DNA of 13,167 nucleotides from G039029935 sp039029935 (GCA_039029935.1 JBCCFC010000240.1:1-13167); one strand, 5' to 3'. Shown: positions 1 through 7,510, counted from the stretch's first letter. The notes: a model not told the origin generated them from the letters alone. Made by a program: numbers and translations.

Positions 1-1661
1 ATCAGTGGTTCCTTTTGCCATACAACCGAGGCAAGATGGTCAGCTTGGTTCGCAATCGTAATCTGGTCTAAGGAGCGCGCCACTGGATTGTCGCTCATGG
101 CTGTAGCAAGCCCTGTTTGATAGGCCAATTTGAGGTTAAAGTCGGGTGAGGCGTCTGGGTTTGTGATTTGATCCTGAGCATAATCAAAGATACCCATGAT
201 CTTGACCGAATCATCCCCCCAGTTATAGCTGATGAGGACATTGCTCCCTGCATCAGCCTTCGTTGGATATGGGTCCAGAAAGTACATCTGCCGTGCCAAG
301 GTATCGGTCAGAACACACTTAACCTCATGTCTTCCCTTTGCGTCCTCATGATGCGGCCAATTCTCTGGGTCCGCCTCCCAAGGTTTCTGTGGCAGGAACC
401 CAAAGAGCTTGGATGAATTCATAATGTGAGGAATACGCATTGACTCACGCATCATTTCATTGTCATCACCGCCAAAAACAGCTCGATTGCCGGAATAGCC
501 CGTTGGGGGTACGGTGGCATCCAAACTCATGCCGATCTGCATACTCCGCAGGGTGGTGGCAACAATCACATAATCATATTCCTCGACGACATTACGCTCT
601 TCACTATCCGGATCAATGCTATAGACATTGACCTTGTCTGGGTTGTCTTCTTGGAGTCCCACATAGGTCACGGTTTCATAGCGGATATCCGTGTTCTCGA
701 CATCCATCAGCCTTTCAACAATTTCTGTCATGGAGATGCTGGGTGAGTATTCATTCTGATATTGCCAGAGAAAGAGACGGAATATCTCTAAAAAGCAGAT
801 AGGAAACAGGGGGCCAAAACCACCTGTGCCCACCCCTAGCGTACTAAACATGTTATACTGCTCTGCGCCCCATTTATCGCCAAAGAACGCCTCTAACGCG
901 GCAATAAAGGACACATAATCGTACTTTTCGAGGAAATAGCTCCAATACATATGAATTTTTGCGTTGTCTTCTGCGGTAAGCGTTTCTTTGATGAGTAGGT
1001 CAGCGATTTCTTCATAGGTAACGCCACCGAGTGTTAGAGAACCAAGAAACGCACCAATATCAGCAGACAGTGCTGCCCAGTCAACAGCATCGTCATTAGG
1101 CTCTGATGGCAGAGGATAGTCTTCATCTTTCCATGTATAGGAAATACCTCGATAGATCAGTTGTGTGGCAACAACGCCAGGGTTGGGAAAAATCGTCTGT
1201 AGTGGATCCCCTGCAACAACTTTGGACACGTAGTGCCAAAATAGCTTGGAATTTTCTGGCACACGCATAGGCCCTAACTCGTTGATATACTCTCTGCCTG
1301 TCTCATCTGTAAATGTCGGTGAATCTGCGCGCCCGCCAACACGGCCACGCCCCTCATAGACCGTGATATTCTCGACACCCGCACGTCGAAGCTCATAGGC
1401 TGCGGTTGCGCCCGCAAACCCAGCACCAATGATGGCGACCTTGACACCTTTACCATTCTCCGTAACCTCTGCAAATGCATCGGTACAGTCACGCACCAAC
1501 TGTGGATAGTCATAAATATACGTATCGACCATGCGTGCATAGCCTGTGTTGAGCTCGGATAAAAAAAGGTCGCCCGATGCCTCTGTCTCTTCTTTTGCTC
1601 TCCGTTTGCCAATGCCCCGTGCGCCGCCAAATGCTGACAGTGATGGAAATGCGCTTGCCAT
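1..1661 (-). CDS. Flavin amine oxidase, L-amino-acid-oxidase-like (C-terminus outside the window)
   Basis: Predicted FAD-dependent oxidase that deaminates an L-amino acid or related amine to the imino/keto product with H2O2. The frame is open from the ATG at 1661 to the window edge (553 codons). The dinucleotide fold has the GxGxxG motif at residues 79-84 (GAGFAG), the ribose-binding Glu at 103 (VYE) and RGRVGGR at 105-111, the classic amine-oxidase N-terminus. ELGPMRVP (128-135) closely resembles the segment of snake-venom-type L-amino-acid oxidases whose Arg (here R133) holds the substrate carboxylate, so an amino acid is a likelier substrate than a plain monoamine. About 70 residues precede the FAD motif, a long N-terminal extension without an obvious signal peptide. 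The start is fixed by AAGGAG eight bases upstream. The C-terminal FAD-contact motif lies beyond the window, so completeness is unknown. The exact substrate cannot be read from the sequence. Confidence 0.9.
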   Translation of the reverse strand, partial: MASAFPSLSAFGGARGIGKRRAKEETEASGDLFLSELNTGYARMVDTYIYDYPQLVRDCTDAFAEVTENGKGVKVAIIGAGFAGATAAYELRRAGVENITVYEGRGRVGGRADSPTFTDETGREYINELGPMRVPENSKLFWHYVSKVVAGDPLQTIFPNPGVVATQLIYRGISYTWKDEDYPLPSEPNDDAVDWAALSADIGAFLGSLTLGGVTYEEIADLLIKETLTAEDNAKIHMYWSYFLEKYDYVSFIAALEAFFGDKWGAEQYNMFSTLGVGTGGFGPLFPICFLEIFRLFLWQYQNEYSPSISMTEIVERLMDVENTDIRYETVTYVGLQEDNPDKVNVYSIDPDSEERNVVEEYDYVIVATTLRSMQIGMSLDATVPPTGYSGNRAVFGGDDNEMMRESMRIPHIMNSSKLFGFLPQKPWEADPENWPHHEDAKGRHEVKCVLTDTLARQMYFLDPYPTKADAGSNVLISYNWGDDSVKIMGIFDYAQDQITNPDASPDFNLKLAYQTGLATAMSDNPVARSLDQITIANQADHLASVVWQKEPL

Positions 1662-1669
1662 GATTGTTT

Positions 1670-1675
1670 CTCCTT
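1670..1675 (-). promoter_or_regulatory. Shine-Dalgarno of the amine oxidase gene
   Basis: The minus strand reads AAGGAG here, with an 8-base gap to the ATG at 1661. This near-consensus site settles the start codon of the oxidase. Confidence 0.8.
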
Positions 1676-1884
1676 GTGGTCATTGCATAGGTCTTTTACC
1701 TACATTACGTTGTGATAGGTACTAAATTTCAATACCATGCTTTTTTGGATAGGAATAACATAACTTTGATATGTTATGGTTTCTTAATGGATTGTACCAT
1801 CTGTATAAGATAGGATACCAACATGTTTCATAATACACTTTAGTCGTTCTTATCTTGCTTTTAGATTATGATTCTATATGTTTT

Positions 1885-1900
1885 ATCGTGTATACACGAT
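1885..1900. promoter_or_regulatory. 16-bp perfect palindrome, possible operator
   Basis: ATCGTGTATACACGAT is a perfect 16-bp dyad in an AT-rich spacer, about 225 bp upstream of the oxidase start and about 50 bp beyond the end of the small gene. Its half ATCGTGTAT occurs again at 3434-3442 in the promoter region of the dioxygenase gene. A dimeric regulator shared by the two is a possible reading. No T-tract follows, so a terminator role is less likely. Confidence 0.35.
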
Positions 1901-1946
1901 GATTATAAGAGTTCAAAAATGCACTTTTGGTTACGTATATAGGCTG

Positions 1947-2191
1947 TCATGGTTCGCACCAATTTCGCACAATGTTGTAGTGTCCATAGCTTAGGAAGTT
2001 GGGGCTGGCGTTGGACATGGAATAAATGTAGGTCGGGATTAGGTTAAGAAGCTCATTTTCCAGTTCCTCTAAAGTCATATCGCTTACTTCACCAGCACGT
2101 GTCCAACCCAATTCTTGGAGAGTGTTACCCACCCTGGTTCTGCTGTAAAGAGACCCTCCAATCCTGTTTGGACCTGTTCAAGTAATGTCAT
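1947..2191 (-). pseudogene. Small gene of about 81 codons, interrupted by a frameshift
   Basis: A strong start (ATG 2191, AAGGAG six bases upstream) opens a 35-codon frame, MTLLEQVQTGLEGLFTAEPG..., which stops at 2084-2086. A second frame overlaps it and runs to a stop at 1947, containing NTLQELGWTRAGEVSDMTLE..., then a Tyr/Asn-rich tail ending NWCEP. One missing G in the GGGTGGG stretch near 2132-2138 would join the two into a single acidic, partly helical protein of about 81 residues. The second frame alone can use GTG 2132 but has no good ribosome binding site. The choices are a recent indel, a sequencing error, or -1 programmed frameshifting. I do not recognise the family. Its size, the single Cys near the C-terminus and the position before an oxidase would suit a modified-peptide precursor, but nothing proves that. 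Confidence 0.45.
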
Positions 2192-2197
2192 TTTTTT

Positions 2198-2203
2198 CTC
2201 CTT
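2198..2203 (-). promoter_or_regulatory. Shine-Dalgarno of the small gene
   Basis: The minus strand reads AAGGAG in an A-rich context with six bases to the ATG at 2191. This strong site argues that the frame starting at 2191, not the GTG at 2132, is the original start. Confidence 0.7.
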
Positions 2204-2263
2204 TTTGCAACCCAATTTGTGAAATTATTTATTGAGTTAGCCAAATTTTTTATTGCATAGGAA

Positions 2264-2292
2264 AGTATAAAATCAGCTTGTCAGCTTGTCAG
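2264..2292 (-). promoter_or_regulatory. Sigma-70-type promoter for the small gene
   Basis: On the minus strand CTGACA (2292-2287) and TATACT (2269-2264) are separated by exactly 17 bases, close to TTGACA/TATAAT. The site lies about 70 bp upstream of the small gene. An 8-bp direct repeat (AGCTTGTC, twice, 2275-2290) overlaps the -35 and spacer region and could bind a regulator. Confidence 0.5.
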
Positions 2293-2395
2293 CCAGTTAG
2301 TGTGCTGAGGTGGTGAAAGCTTTTTTATCCAGTGAGCCTATCCTATATCGTCTCGTTACTGATGAATACCAGCATAAAGTCGACATAACAAGGCA

Positions 2396-2465
2396 AAGGC
2401 CAGTATCGCAGGTTGGCTACCTGCGCCACAGATAACCAATCTGTGTTACTGGCTCACACTTTCCT
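2396..2465. repeat. Structured three-way-junction repeat, copy 1
   Basis: The core 2399-2453 folds almost completely. An outer 7-bp stem GCCAGTA/TACTGGC encloses two 7-bp hairpins, CGCAGGT-tggct-ACCTGCG and CACAGAT-aacca-ATCTGTG, with one unpaired base at each junction. The two pentaloops contain complementary TGG and CCA, so a loop-loop contact is possible. The core is followed by TCACACTTTCCT, also present after copy 2. It lies between the dioxygenase terminator and the small gene promoter. It could be a mobile palindromic repeat or a structured RNA. Confidence 0.7.
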
Positions 2466-2487
2466 CTTCAACGAGAAGAATGGGGCA

Positions 2488-2556
2488 TAGGCCAGTATCG
2501 CAGGTTGGCTACCTGCGTCACAATAACCAATTTGTAATGCTGGTTCACACTTTCCT
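2488..2556. repeat. Structured three-way-junction repeat, copy 2
   Basis: A second copy, 92 bp from the first and in the same orientation. The first hairpin (2499-2517) is identical. The second hairpin is weakened by a one-base deletion that leaves a bulge. The outer stem has two changes (GCCAGTA against TGCTGGT), both of which keep pairing as G-U wobble if the plus strand is read. The 3' tail TCACACTTTCCT is conserved. Confidence 0.65.
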
Positions 2557-2563
2557 ACCCAAT

Positions 2564-2599
2564 AAAAAAGCAGCACCCTTAACAGATGCTGCTTTTTTT
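2564..2599 (-). terminator. Intrinsic terminator after the dioxygenase gene (bidirectional form)
   Basis: The hairpin GCAGCA (2570-2575) / TGCTGC (2587-2592) is flanked by six A on the left and seven T on the right, giving a U-tract in either direction. On the minus strand it lies about 55 bp after the dioxygenase stop, so it most likely ends that transcript and separates it from the small gene and oxidase. Confidence 0.75.
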
Positions 2600-2653
2600 A
2601 TGTTATGTAATATGTGCGGAAGCTGATAATAGTTTAAGCGATATCAACGGTAT

Positions 2654-3412
2654 TTAGTGGCGCATACGAAAATCATTCTCCCCCGATTCATCTACCCCCC
2701 GCATGAGATAAATCGTACGTTCAGACATGAGTAGCCGCCCTGTTCTAGCAAATCGAGTCGATAGGTCGTGGCGATAGACGGACGAGGTGGGCATGAAGCG
2801 TAGGGTCATGCCACGACGCGGGTGGTCAGAGAGGTTTGGTTCGGAGCCGTGATGCAAATAGACATCGTGGAGCGAGACTTGGCCTGGTTCGAGGACAATA
2901 TCGACGGCATCGGATTCGTCAAATTGGTCGGCGTCCAGCTCTAAGTTGAGGGCGATGTTGTCTTCGTTGCTGTGATGGTGTTTTGCCAGTATTTTGGAAC
3001 GATGTGAGCCGGGAATAACACGCAGACAGCCATTCTCCGTGGTGGCAGCGTCGATAGCAATCCACACAGTGCAGGTTGCCAGCGGACGAATCGGCCAGTA
3101 TTCGCCATCCTGATGCCAAGGCGTTTTGGTCCCAACTTTGGCGGGCTTGGCAAAGAAGCTGGAATTCCAGAGCGCAATGTTGGGGCCAATCACCTGCGCT
3201 ACCATGTCGAGAATCTCTGGTTGACGGGCAACGTTGAGATACCAGGTGTCGTAGGCGAGCAGTGCCGAGCAGTAGTCGCTAAACTCTGGATGACGTTGGA
3301 TGAGGCGGTCGTGCGCCTCGCGGATGTCGTTGATGGTTTCGTTGGATAGACGAAAGTCTGGTGTGACAAAGCCGTTTTCATGATAGTGTTGAATTTGGTC
3401 GTTGGTCAGCAT
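2654..3412 (-). CDS. PhyH-family Fe(II)/2-oxoglutarate-dependent dioxygenase
   Basis: A complete 252-residue protein of the phytanoyl-CoA dioxygenase (PhyH) superfamily, of usual length. These enzymes hydroxylate or otherwise oxidise a small substrate using Fe(II), O2 and 2-oxoglutarate. The double-stranded beta-helix ligands are visible: WHQDGEYW gives the HxD pair (H100, D102). LHHGSEPN (186-193) gives the distal His, most likely H188. RRGMTLRF (199-206) supplies the Arg for 2-oxoglutarate binding. AIDAATTENGCLRVIPGSHR (119-138) is the family's conserved core strand and GSH turn. The start at 3412 has AAGGAG 11 bases upstream, a slightly long gap. The gene is monocistronic by appearance: its own promoter region lies upstream and a strong terminator follows. 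Substrate specificity is not readable. The gene may or may not act with the amine oxidase further on. Confidence 0.9.
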   Translation of the reverse strand: MLTNDQIQHYHENGFVTPDFRLSNETINDIREAHDRLIQRHPEFSDYCSALLAYDTWYLNVARQPEILDMVAQVIGPNIALWNSSFFAKPAKVGTKTPWHQDGEYWPIRPLATCTVWIAIDAATTENGCLRVIPGSHRSKILAKHHHSNEDNIALNLELDADQFDESDAVDIVLEPGQVSLHDVYLHHGSEPNLSDHPRRGMTLRFMPTSSVYRHDLSTRFARTGRLLMSERTIYLMRGVDESGENDFRMRH

Positions 3413-3423
3413 TGATCACTGGT

Positions 3424-3429
3424 CTCCTT
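3424..3429 (-). promoter_or_regulatory. Shine-Dalgarno of the dioxygenase gene
   Basis: The minus strand reads AAGGAG, 11 bases before the ATG at 3412. The spacing is longer than ideal, but no other in-frame start fits better. Confidence 0.6.
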
Positions 3430-3430
3430 G

Positions 3431-3499
3431 TATAATCGTGTATTGAATCATAATTATTGATAGGAGACGATTATAGCCTAGAGTTACTGATGATGCGAA
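3431..3499 (-). promoter_or_regulatory. Dioxygenase promoter with an overlapping inverted repeat
   Basis: On the minus strand TATAAT (3475-3470) has TTCGCA (3499-3494) 18 bases upstream, a plausible sigma-70 pair with a weak -35. An inverted repeat, TATAATCGT (3431-3439) and ACGATTATA (3467-3475), brackets the start region and overlaps the -10 element, as a repressor site might. The ATCGTGTAT at 3434-3442 matches half of the palindrome at 1885-1900. Confidence 0.4.
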
Positions 3500-3520
3500 T
3501 GTGATTTTTGTCTACCAATT

Positions 3521-5338
3521 TTAGTTTCCGTCTAGCTCATTCGCCCATAACGCAATATTTCCAACCTTTTGGGCTAAGGTAGGCCAATCGTCTGGTTGCG
3601 CCATCTGGAGTTGACGGACCTCAACAATGAGTCCTAAAATCTCGTTATCGTTATTGTCTTTCATGTCAATATCCATTGGATGCTCAATCTTGTACAGTCC
3701 CTTATCCACAGCCCATGTGTTGCTGCTTTCATCTAACTCGCTGATACCGCTATACCCATCCTGTTCAAGCCTATCTCTGCTATTATTTATATTTGCGGTG
3801 TTCATCGAGTTCCACCAATCTGATAGCCGCAAATTTCCTGTTGATGTGTCGTTTGCAATGTTATACTGCTGGAGATTGTCAGGTGCTGTATTGCCAAATA
3901 ACTGGCGTCGAATTTCAGTAGCATTCACACCTTGTCTTGTCATAAAGTCCGCAACAATCTGTCGCTCATGGTTGCTCATTCGTTTCCACATTGAAGAAAG
4001 CGATGTTCGCCCCATGACTGGCAGATTCATTTTGGCATTGATAAAACCTCTGTATGAAAACTTGACATACTGTGACATGAGGGTGAGGAATGATTGCACC
4101 ATTGAGGGAAGCGCTACATTATTATAGGTAAGCCCCTCCACAAGCGTGGTAATATGTTGAAGGTCTGTCGGGGTATAGAGGTAGGGTTTATAAACCGCAT
4201 GTTGATAATTCACCTGTTGCTGTTGCTGAAGTTGAGGTGATGCCAAAGCACCAACACCCCATCGGGTTTGATCTTGGTCATTGCTAGGGATAGATAACCC
4301 CTCCCAACGTTGCTGTTCCGCGTTGACATTTGAATCGACACCTTTTGAGTATGATTTGACAAACTCAACAAACCGATCATGTTTAATGCCAAGTGTGAAC
4401 TGAGGTGCTGCGGGTAGTTGATTTACTCTATAGTGGTATCGGTGATCATCAATTTTAAATCGTATATTTTGTGTCAAACCATTGTAACTGGTCTCATTTC
4501 CCCCTACAAGGTAATCTTCAAAAACTTTATGCTCTTCATTCTGCACCTTTTTATGAAAATAGGCTGCCAGTGTCGCTGCATTAACAAGATTCTTGATCCC
4601 TGCTCGGGTAGCAGGTTGTGCATCAAGAACATATTCCAAATCCGTTCCATCGGCTTCGACACTGAACGATCCTAAATAGTTTTCAGCAATAGTCCCTCTG
4701 GGCGGCGTCCCCCAAGCTTGTGTATTAGGATTCACCCTTTGCAGAGAACTAACACCAGGCTGTAAAATCTGAAACTCCATACCCATCTTTGGAACACGTT
4801 GAATCACCTCAGTTTGGCGGTCAATAGACCCATTATGAATCTCATGACTTCGGTCCACCATCTCGTCATCCACTTGCATGGCGTCATCAACGACATCAGT
4901 CTTTCCATTGTTGTCGATTTGGTTACGCTGTACGCGTTTTGTGACACTCCTTTTTGAGGGTACTGTCACAGGTTGACTTGTATGTGTGTGATTTGATGCC
5001 ATCGTCCTTGTGACAAACCCACCCTCTGGTAGCTTTATCTGCGAGGTGGATGTATCTGCCGTCAATCCTTGTGCTGGCTGTATCAATGGCTGTCGTGTAA
5101 TCATGGCAGATGTTTCATTTGTCTGTTCGGGAACATGGGTTGGCCGATGCTCAAACCCGTTCCCTTTTTGCAGTCCACCGCCTCGCTCTAAGCCACCACC
5201 GCGTGGCAAGCCACCATCATGATGACTTCGTTGCAGCGTAGAATGGATGGATGAGCGTTCTAGCTGTTCTACGCGTTCTTGCTGTATCTGCTGTTGTGGT
5301 CTACGTTCAAGTGCAGACGTTTTGAGCTTTTTGGGCAT
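3521..5338 (-). CDS. Large modular protein with amidoligase-like C-terminal domain (605 aa, paralog 1)
   Basis: Function unknown. Residues 1-50 are Gln/Glu/Arg-rich and end in GGLPRGGGL (42-50). A low-complexity stretch to about 175 carries KRVQRN, DDAMQVDDEM and HNGSIDRQ. The folded part starts at IQRVPKMGMEFQ (179-190), continues with SVEADGTDLEYVLD (226-239), PQFTLGI (312-318) and MNLPVMGRTSL (437-447), and closes with LIVEVRQL near 571-578 followed by a helical tail. That order resembles amidoligase/glutamine-synthetase-fold proteins (GxEFE start, DG-ELE strand, closing ExR strand), but the usual His-rich central motif is replaced by PQFTLGI, so activity is doubtful. No signal peptide or membrane segment is seen. 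I start at MPKK (5338), which has GAGGA just upstream and gives the same leader spacing as the paralog; an in-frame ATG at 5401 would add 21 residues. It is clearly paralogous to the gene at 5642-7510. Confidence 0.8.
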   Translation of the reverse strand: MPKKLKTSALERRPQQQIQQERVEQLERSSIHSTLQRSHHDGGLPRGGGLERGGGLQKGNGFEHRPTHVPEQTNETSAMITRQPLIQPAQGLTADTSTSQIKLPEGGFVTRTMASNHTHTSQPVTVPSKRSVTKRVQRNQIDNNGKTDVVDDAMQVDDEMVDRSHEIHNGSIDRQTEVIQRVPKMGMEFQILQPGVSSLQRVNPNTQAWGTPPRGTIAENYLGSFSVEADGTDLEYVLDAQPATRAGIKNLVNAATLAAYFHKKVQNEEHKVFEDYLVGGNETSYNGLTQNIRFKIDDHRYHYRVNQLPAAPQFTLGIKHDRFVEFVKSYSKGVDSNVNAEQQRWEGLSIPSNDQDQTRWGVGALASPQLQQQQQVNYQHAVYKPYLYTPTDLQHITTLVEGLTYNNVALPSMVQSFLTLMSQYVKFSYRGFINAKMNLPVMGRTSLSSMWKRMSNHERQIVADFMTRQGVNATEIRRQLFGNTAPDNLQQYNIANDTSTGNLRLSDWWNSMNTANINNSRDRLEQDGYSGISELDESSNTWAVDKGLYKIEHPMDIDMKDNNDNEILGLIVEVRQLQMAQPDDWPTLAQKVGNIALWANELDGN

Positions 5339-5641
5339 GGCGATCCTCATAATGGCATTGTATGATGCCGTACATTTGTTTATTAAGGAATAGCGATTCA
5401 ATAACGTGTGTGTGTTTAGGAACGCGGATTAAATAAGACCATAATCTTGTCATTCCTGCGAAGGCAGGAATCCACTCTAGCACAATGCTGGATTCCTGTC
5501 TTCGCAGGAATGACGGTTTGGTAAATTTCCGGTTTTATTTAATTCCCATTTCTTAGTGAGCACGCCCCGTACGGGTGCGATCCAAATGGGTAAGTTGTTT
5601 AATCACCATTCCTAACCATTTGATCAGTCTTGCGATTCGGA
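5339..5641. other. Spacer between the two paralogs
   Basis: About 300 bp with no gene. It consists mainly of the MITE-like palindromic element at 5428-5543. Unlike the spacers upstream of the 622- and 994-residue genes, it has no 22-bp dyad array, so paralog 1 may be co-transcribed from paralog 2 or have its own weak promoter. Confidence 0.5.
5428..5543. mobile_element. MITE-like nested palindrome
   Basis: The outer inverted repeats ATTAAATAAGACC (5428-5440) and GGTTTTATTTAAT (5531-5543) differ at one position. Inside them 25-nt arms at 5449-5473 and 5489-5514 (GTCATTCCTGCGAAG... type) differ by one base around a short loop. It is non-coding and about 116 bp, typical of a miniature inverted-repeat element or palindromic intergenic repeat. 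No target duplication is obvious. Confidence 0.65.
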
Positions 5642-7510
5642 TTAGTCATCGTCGTTATCGCCACTATCAGAATTGAGGGAGGAAGCAACGCTGCTGTCAT
5701 CGTCGTCGCCATCATCATCGATACCACCATCATTATTTATAACGAGCTGATTCGCCCACATCGCAATTTTCCCAACCTTTTCAGCCATTGTTCCCCACTC
5801 GTCTGGGCTCGCCCTCTTTAACTGTCGCACCTCAATAATAAGTCCTTTGACATCATCCATACCAATGTCCATTGGATGCTCAATCCCGTAACTATCCTTA
5901 AGAGAATCCCATAATGGATTCTCAGTGTCTAAATCACCGATACCATCGTATGGAACGACTTTACCGTCTATCACATCGTTTTGATTATCTTGATCTGTGC
6001 GATTTCGCCAAGATAGTAAATCTTGACCATTGGTCTTTAGTGCGGTCCACCATTGCTGTAAACCCAACGGCCCTGCACCGCCATCATTTGCAATCTTGTA
6101 TTGATCAAGTGCCTGATCTCCAACAAGTTTTTTGCGAATGTCTTTGTAGTTATCCTCATCAGATTCCAGGATGTTTTGAATGAAATTTCGTTCACCGATA
6201 TCCATCTGGTCCCATACGGCCCCCAAGGATGTTCGTCCCATAATTGGCAGATTCATTTTTGCGTTAACAAACCCTCTATATGCGAACCTGACGTATTCAG
6301 ACAAAAGTGTGAGGAATGATAAGACAATCGGTGTTGCACTCTGATTATGATTCTGTTTTACCTCTGCGATTGCGGATGTAATCGTGCCAAGTTGTATTGG
6401 CTTATATAAGTCGACCTGTTCAGCATTGTTTGCGGCTTTGCCCCATCGGCTACGCTCTTGTTGCTCAGGTGCGAGGGCAAACATACTCCATCGTTCTTTT
6501 TCTTCATCAGTCATCAAGCCTACAGCCTTGGAATACTCCTCAACAAACGTGACAAATCGAGCAATATCAATCCCTAGTGAAAATTGAGGTCCGGCTGTTG
6601 CCGTATTTTTTCTGTAACGAAGCTCCCGCCCATTCGAGGTGAAGTGTAAAAATTTGTTGACAAAACTTACATCTGTTATATTCTGACAATTTGTAAATGC
6701 GTTTTGATCACCCTTTCGGAATAATTTATGGAACTCAGCGGCATCTTTTGCCGCATCAACAAGACCCTCTGCACCATCTCGCATGACAAATTGAGGGTCC
6801 AGAACATACTCAACCTCCCTGCCATCGGCAGTGATTTTAAACTCACCCCTAGTGTGTTGAATGATTGAGCCTGATTCATCAGGTTTATCCCACTCACCAG
6901 TCTTTGTGTCTTTTTCCTTTAATGAGTTTCTTGACAAAACCTGAAACTCCATCCCCATCCTGGGTAACCGCTGGATTATGTCGCTCTGACGGTCGATAGA
7001 GCCATTGTGCATCTCATGACGCTGCTCATTCATTTCGTCATCCACCTGCATGGCATCATCGCTCAACTCAGTCTTACGATGTCGGTCTATCCGATTCCGT
7101 TGCACACGTTTTGTGGCATTGCCTCTGGCTGGTGTTGTCGAAGAGTGGGGCTGCTGTTTGCCATGTGGTGTCATACTTCTTGAAATCAATCCCCTATGAG
7201 ATAGTTTTAAGGGATTGTTTGGCGTATTCATTCTCAATAATTGTGTAGGCTGTATCAGTGGCTTTCGTGCGATTATCGGGGTTGCACTACTTGTGTGTGG
7301 GGCAACTTGCATTGAGTTATGTTCAAGGCCATTCCCTCTCTGCAAACCACTGCCTCGCTGCAAGCCGCCACCTCTGGGCAGGCCACCATCGTGATGACTT
7401 CGTTGTAGGGCAGAGTTAATGGATGAGCGTTCTAGCTGTTCTGTATGCTCTTGTTGTATCTGCTGCTGTGGTCCGCGTTCAGTCGCAGATGTTTTGATCT
7501 TTTTGGGCAT
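5642..7510 (-). CDS. Large modular protein with amidoligase-like domain and acidic tail (622 aa, paralog 2)
   Basis: Function unknown. It is the close paralog of the 605-residue protein: the first 50 residues are nearly the same (MPKKIKTSATERGPQQQIQQ..., then GGLPRGGGL at 42-50). The DDAMQVDDEM and HNGSIDRQ blocks are kept. The C-terminal domain has the same order of motifs: RMGMEFQVL (184-192), ADGREVEYVLDP (228-239), PQFSLGI (308-314), MNLPIMGRTSL (419-429), IIEVRQL (558-564). The middle has diverged more than the ends. It carries an extra C-terminal tail from about 593 that is almost all Asp, Ser and Gly. I use MPKK (7510) as the start. The in-frame extension to 7669 would run into the repeat array and has no good ribosome binding site. 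The 22-bp-period array begins about 140 bp upstream and is the obvious place for its control. Confidence 0.8.
   Translation of the reverse strand: MPKKIKTSATERGPQQQIQQEHTEQLERSSINSALQRSHHDGGLPRGGGLQRGSGLQRGNGLEHNSMQVAPHTSSATPIIARKPLIQPTQLLRMNTPNNPLKLSHRGLISRSMTPHGKQQPHSSTTPARGNATKRVQRNRIDRHRKTELSDDAMQVDDEMNEQRHEMHNGSIDRQSDIIQRLPRMGMEFQVLSRNSLKEKDTKTGEWDKPDESGSIIQHTRGEFKITADGREVEYVLDPQFVMRDGAEGLVDAAKDAAEFHKLFRKGDQNAFTNCQNITDVSFVNKFLHFTSNGRELRYRKNTATAGPQFSLGIDIARFVTFVEEYSKAVGLMTDEEKERWSMFALAPEQQERSRWGKAANNAEQVDLYKPIQLGTITSAIAEVKQNHNQSATPIVLSFLTLLSEYVRFAYRGFVNAKMNLPIMGRTSLGAVWDQMDIGERNFIQNILESDEDNYKDIRKKLVGDQALDQYKIANDGGAGPLGLQQWWTALKTNGQDLLSWRNRTDQDNQNDVIDGKVVPYDGIGDLDTENPLWDSLKDSYGIEHPMDIGMDDVKGLIIEVRQLKRASPDEWGTMAEKVGKIAMWANQLVINNDGGIDDDGDDDDSSVASSLNSDSGDNDDD

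Larger units (their letters stand above)
1662..1946. other. AT-rich spacer between the small gene and the oxidase
   Basis: No gene is visible. The spacer holds the oxidase ribosome binding site, a short inverted repeat CATAAC-N8-GTTATG at 1759-1778, and a 16-bp perfect palindrome at 1885-1900 listed separately. No clean hairpin-plus-T-tract terminator is seen after the small gene, so read-through into the oxidase is possible. Confidence 0.5.

Noticed and set aside
2399..2453. tRNA, because of the cloverleaf-like fold
   Set aside because: Only 55 nt with two arms, no acceptor/TPsiC signature and no anticodon arm; it is a three-way junction repeat.
3627..4127. Plus-strand open frame (166 codons) inside paralog 1
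   Set aside because: Shadow of a gene whose motifs are conserved in its paralog on the minus strand; Ser/Leu-rich composition is typical of an antisense frame.
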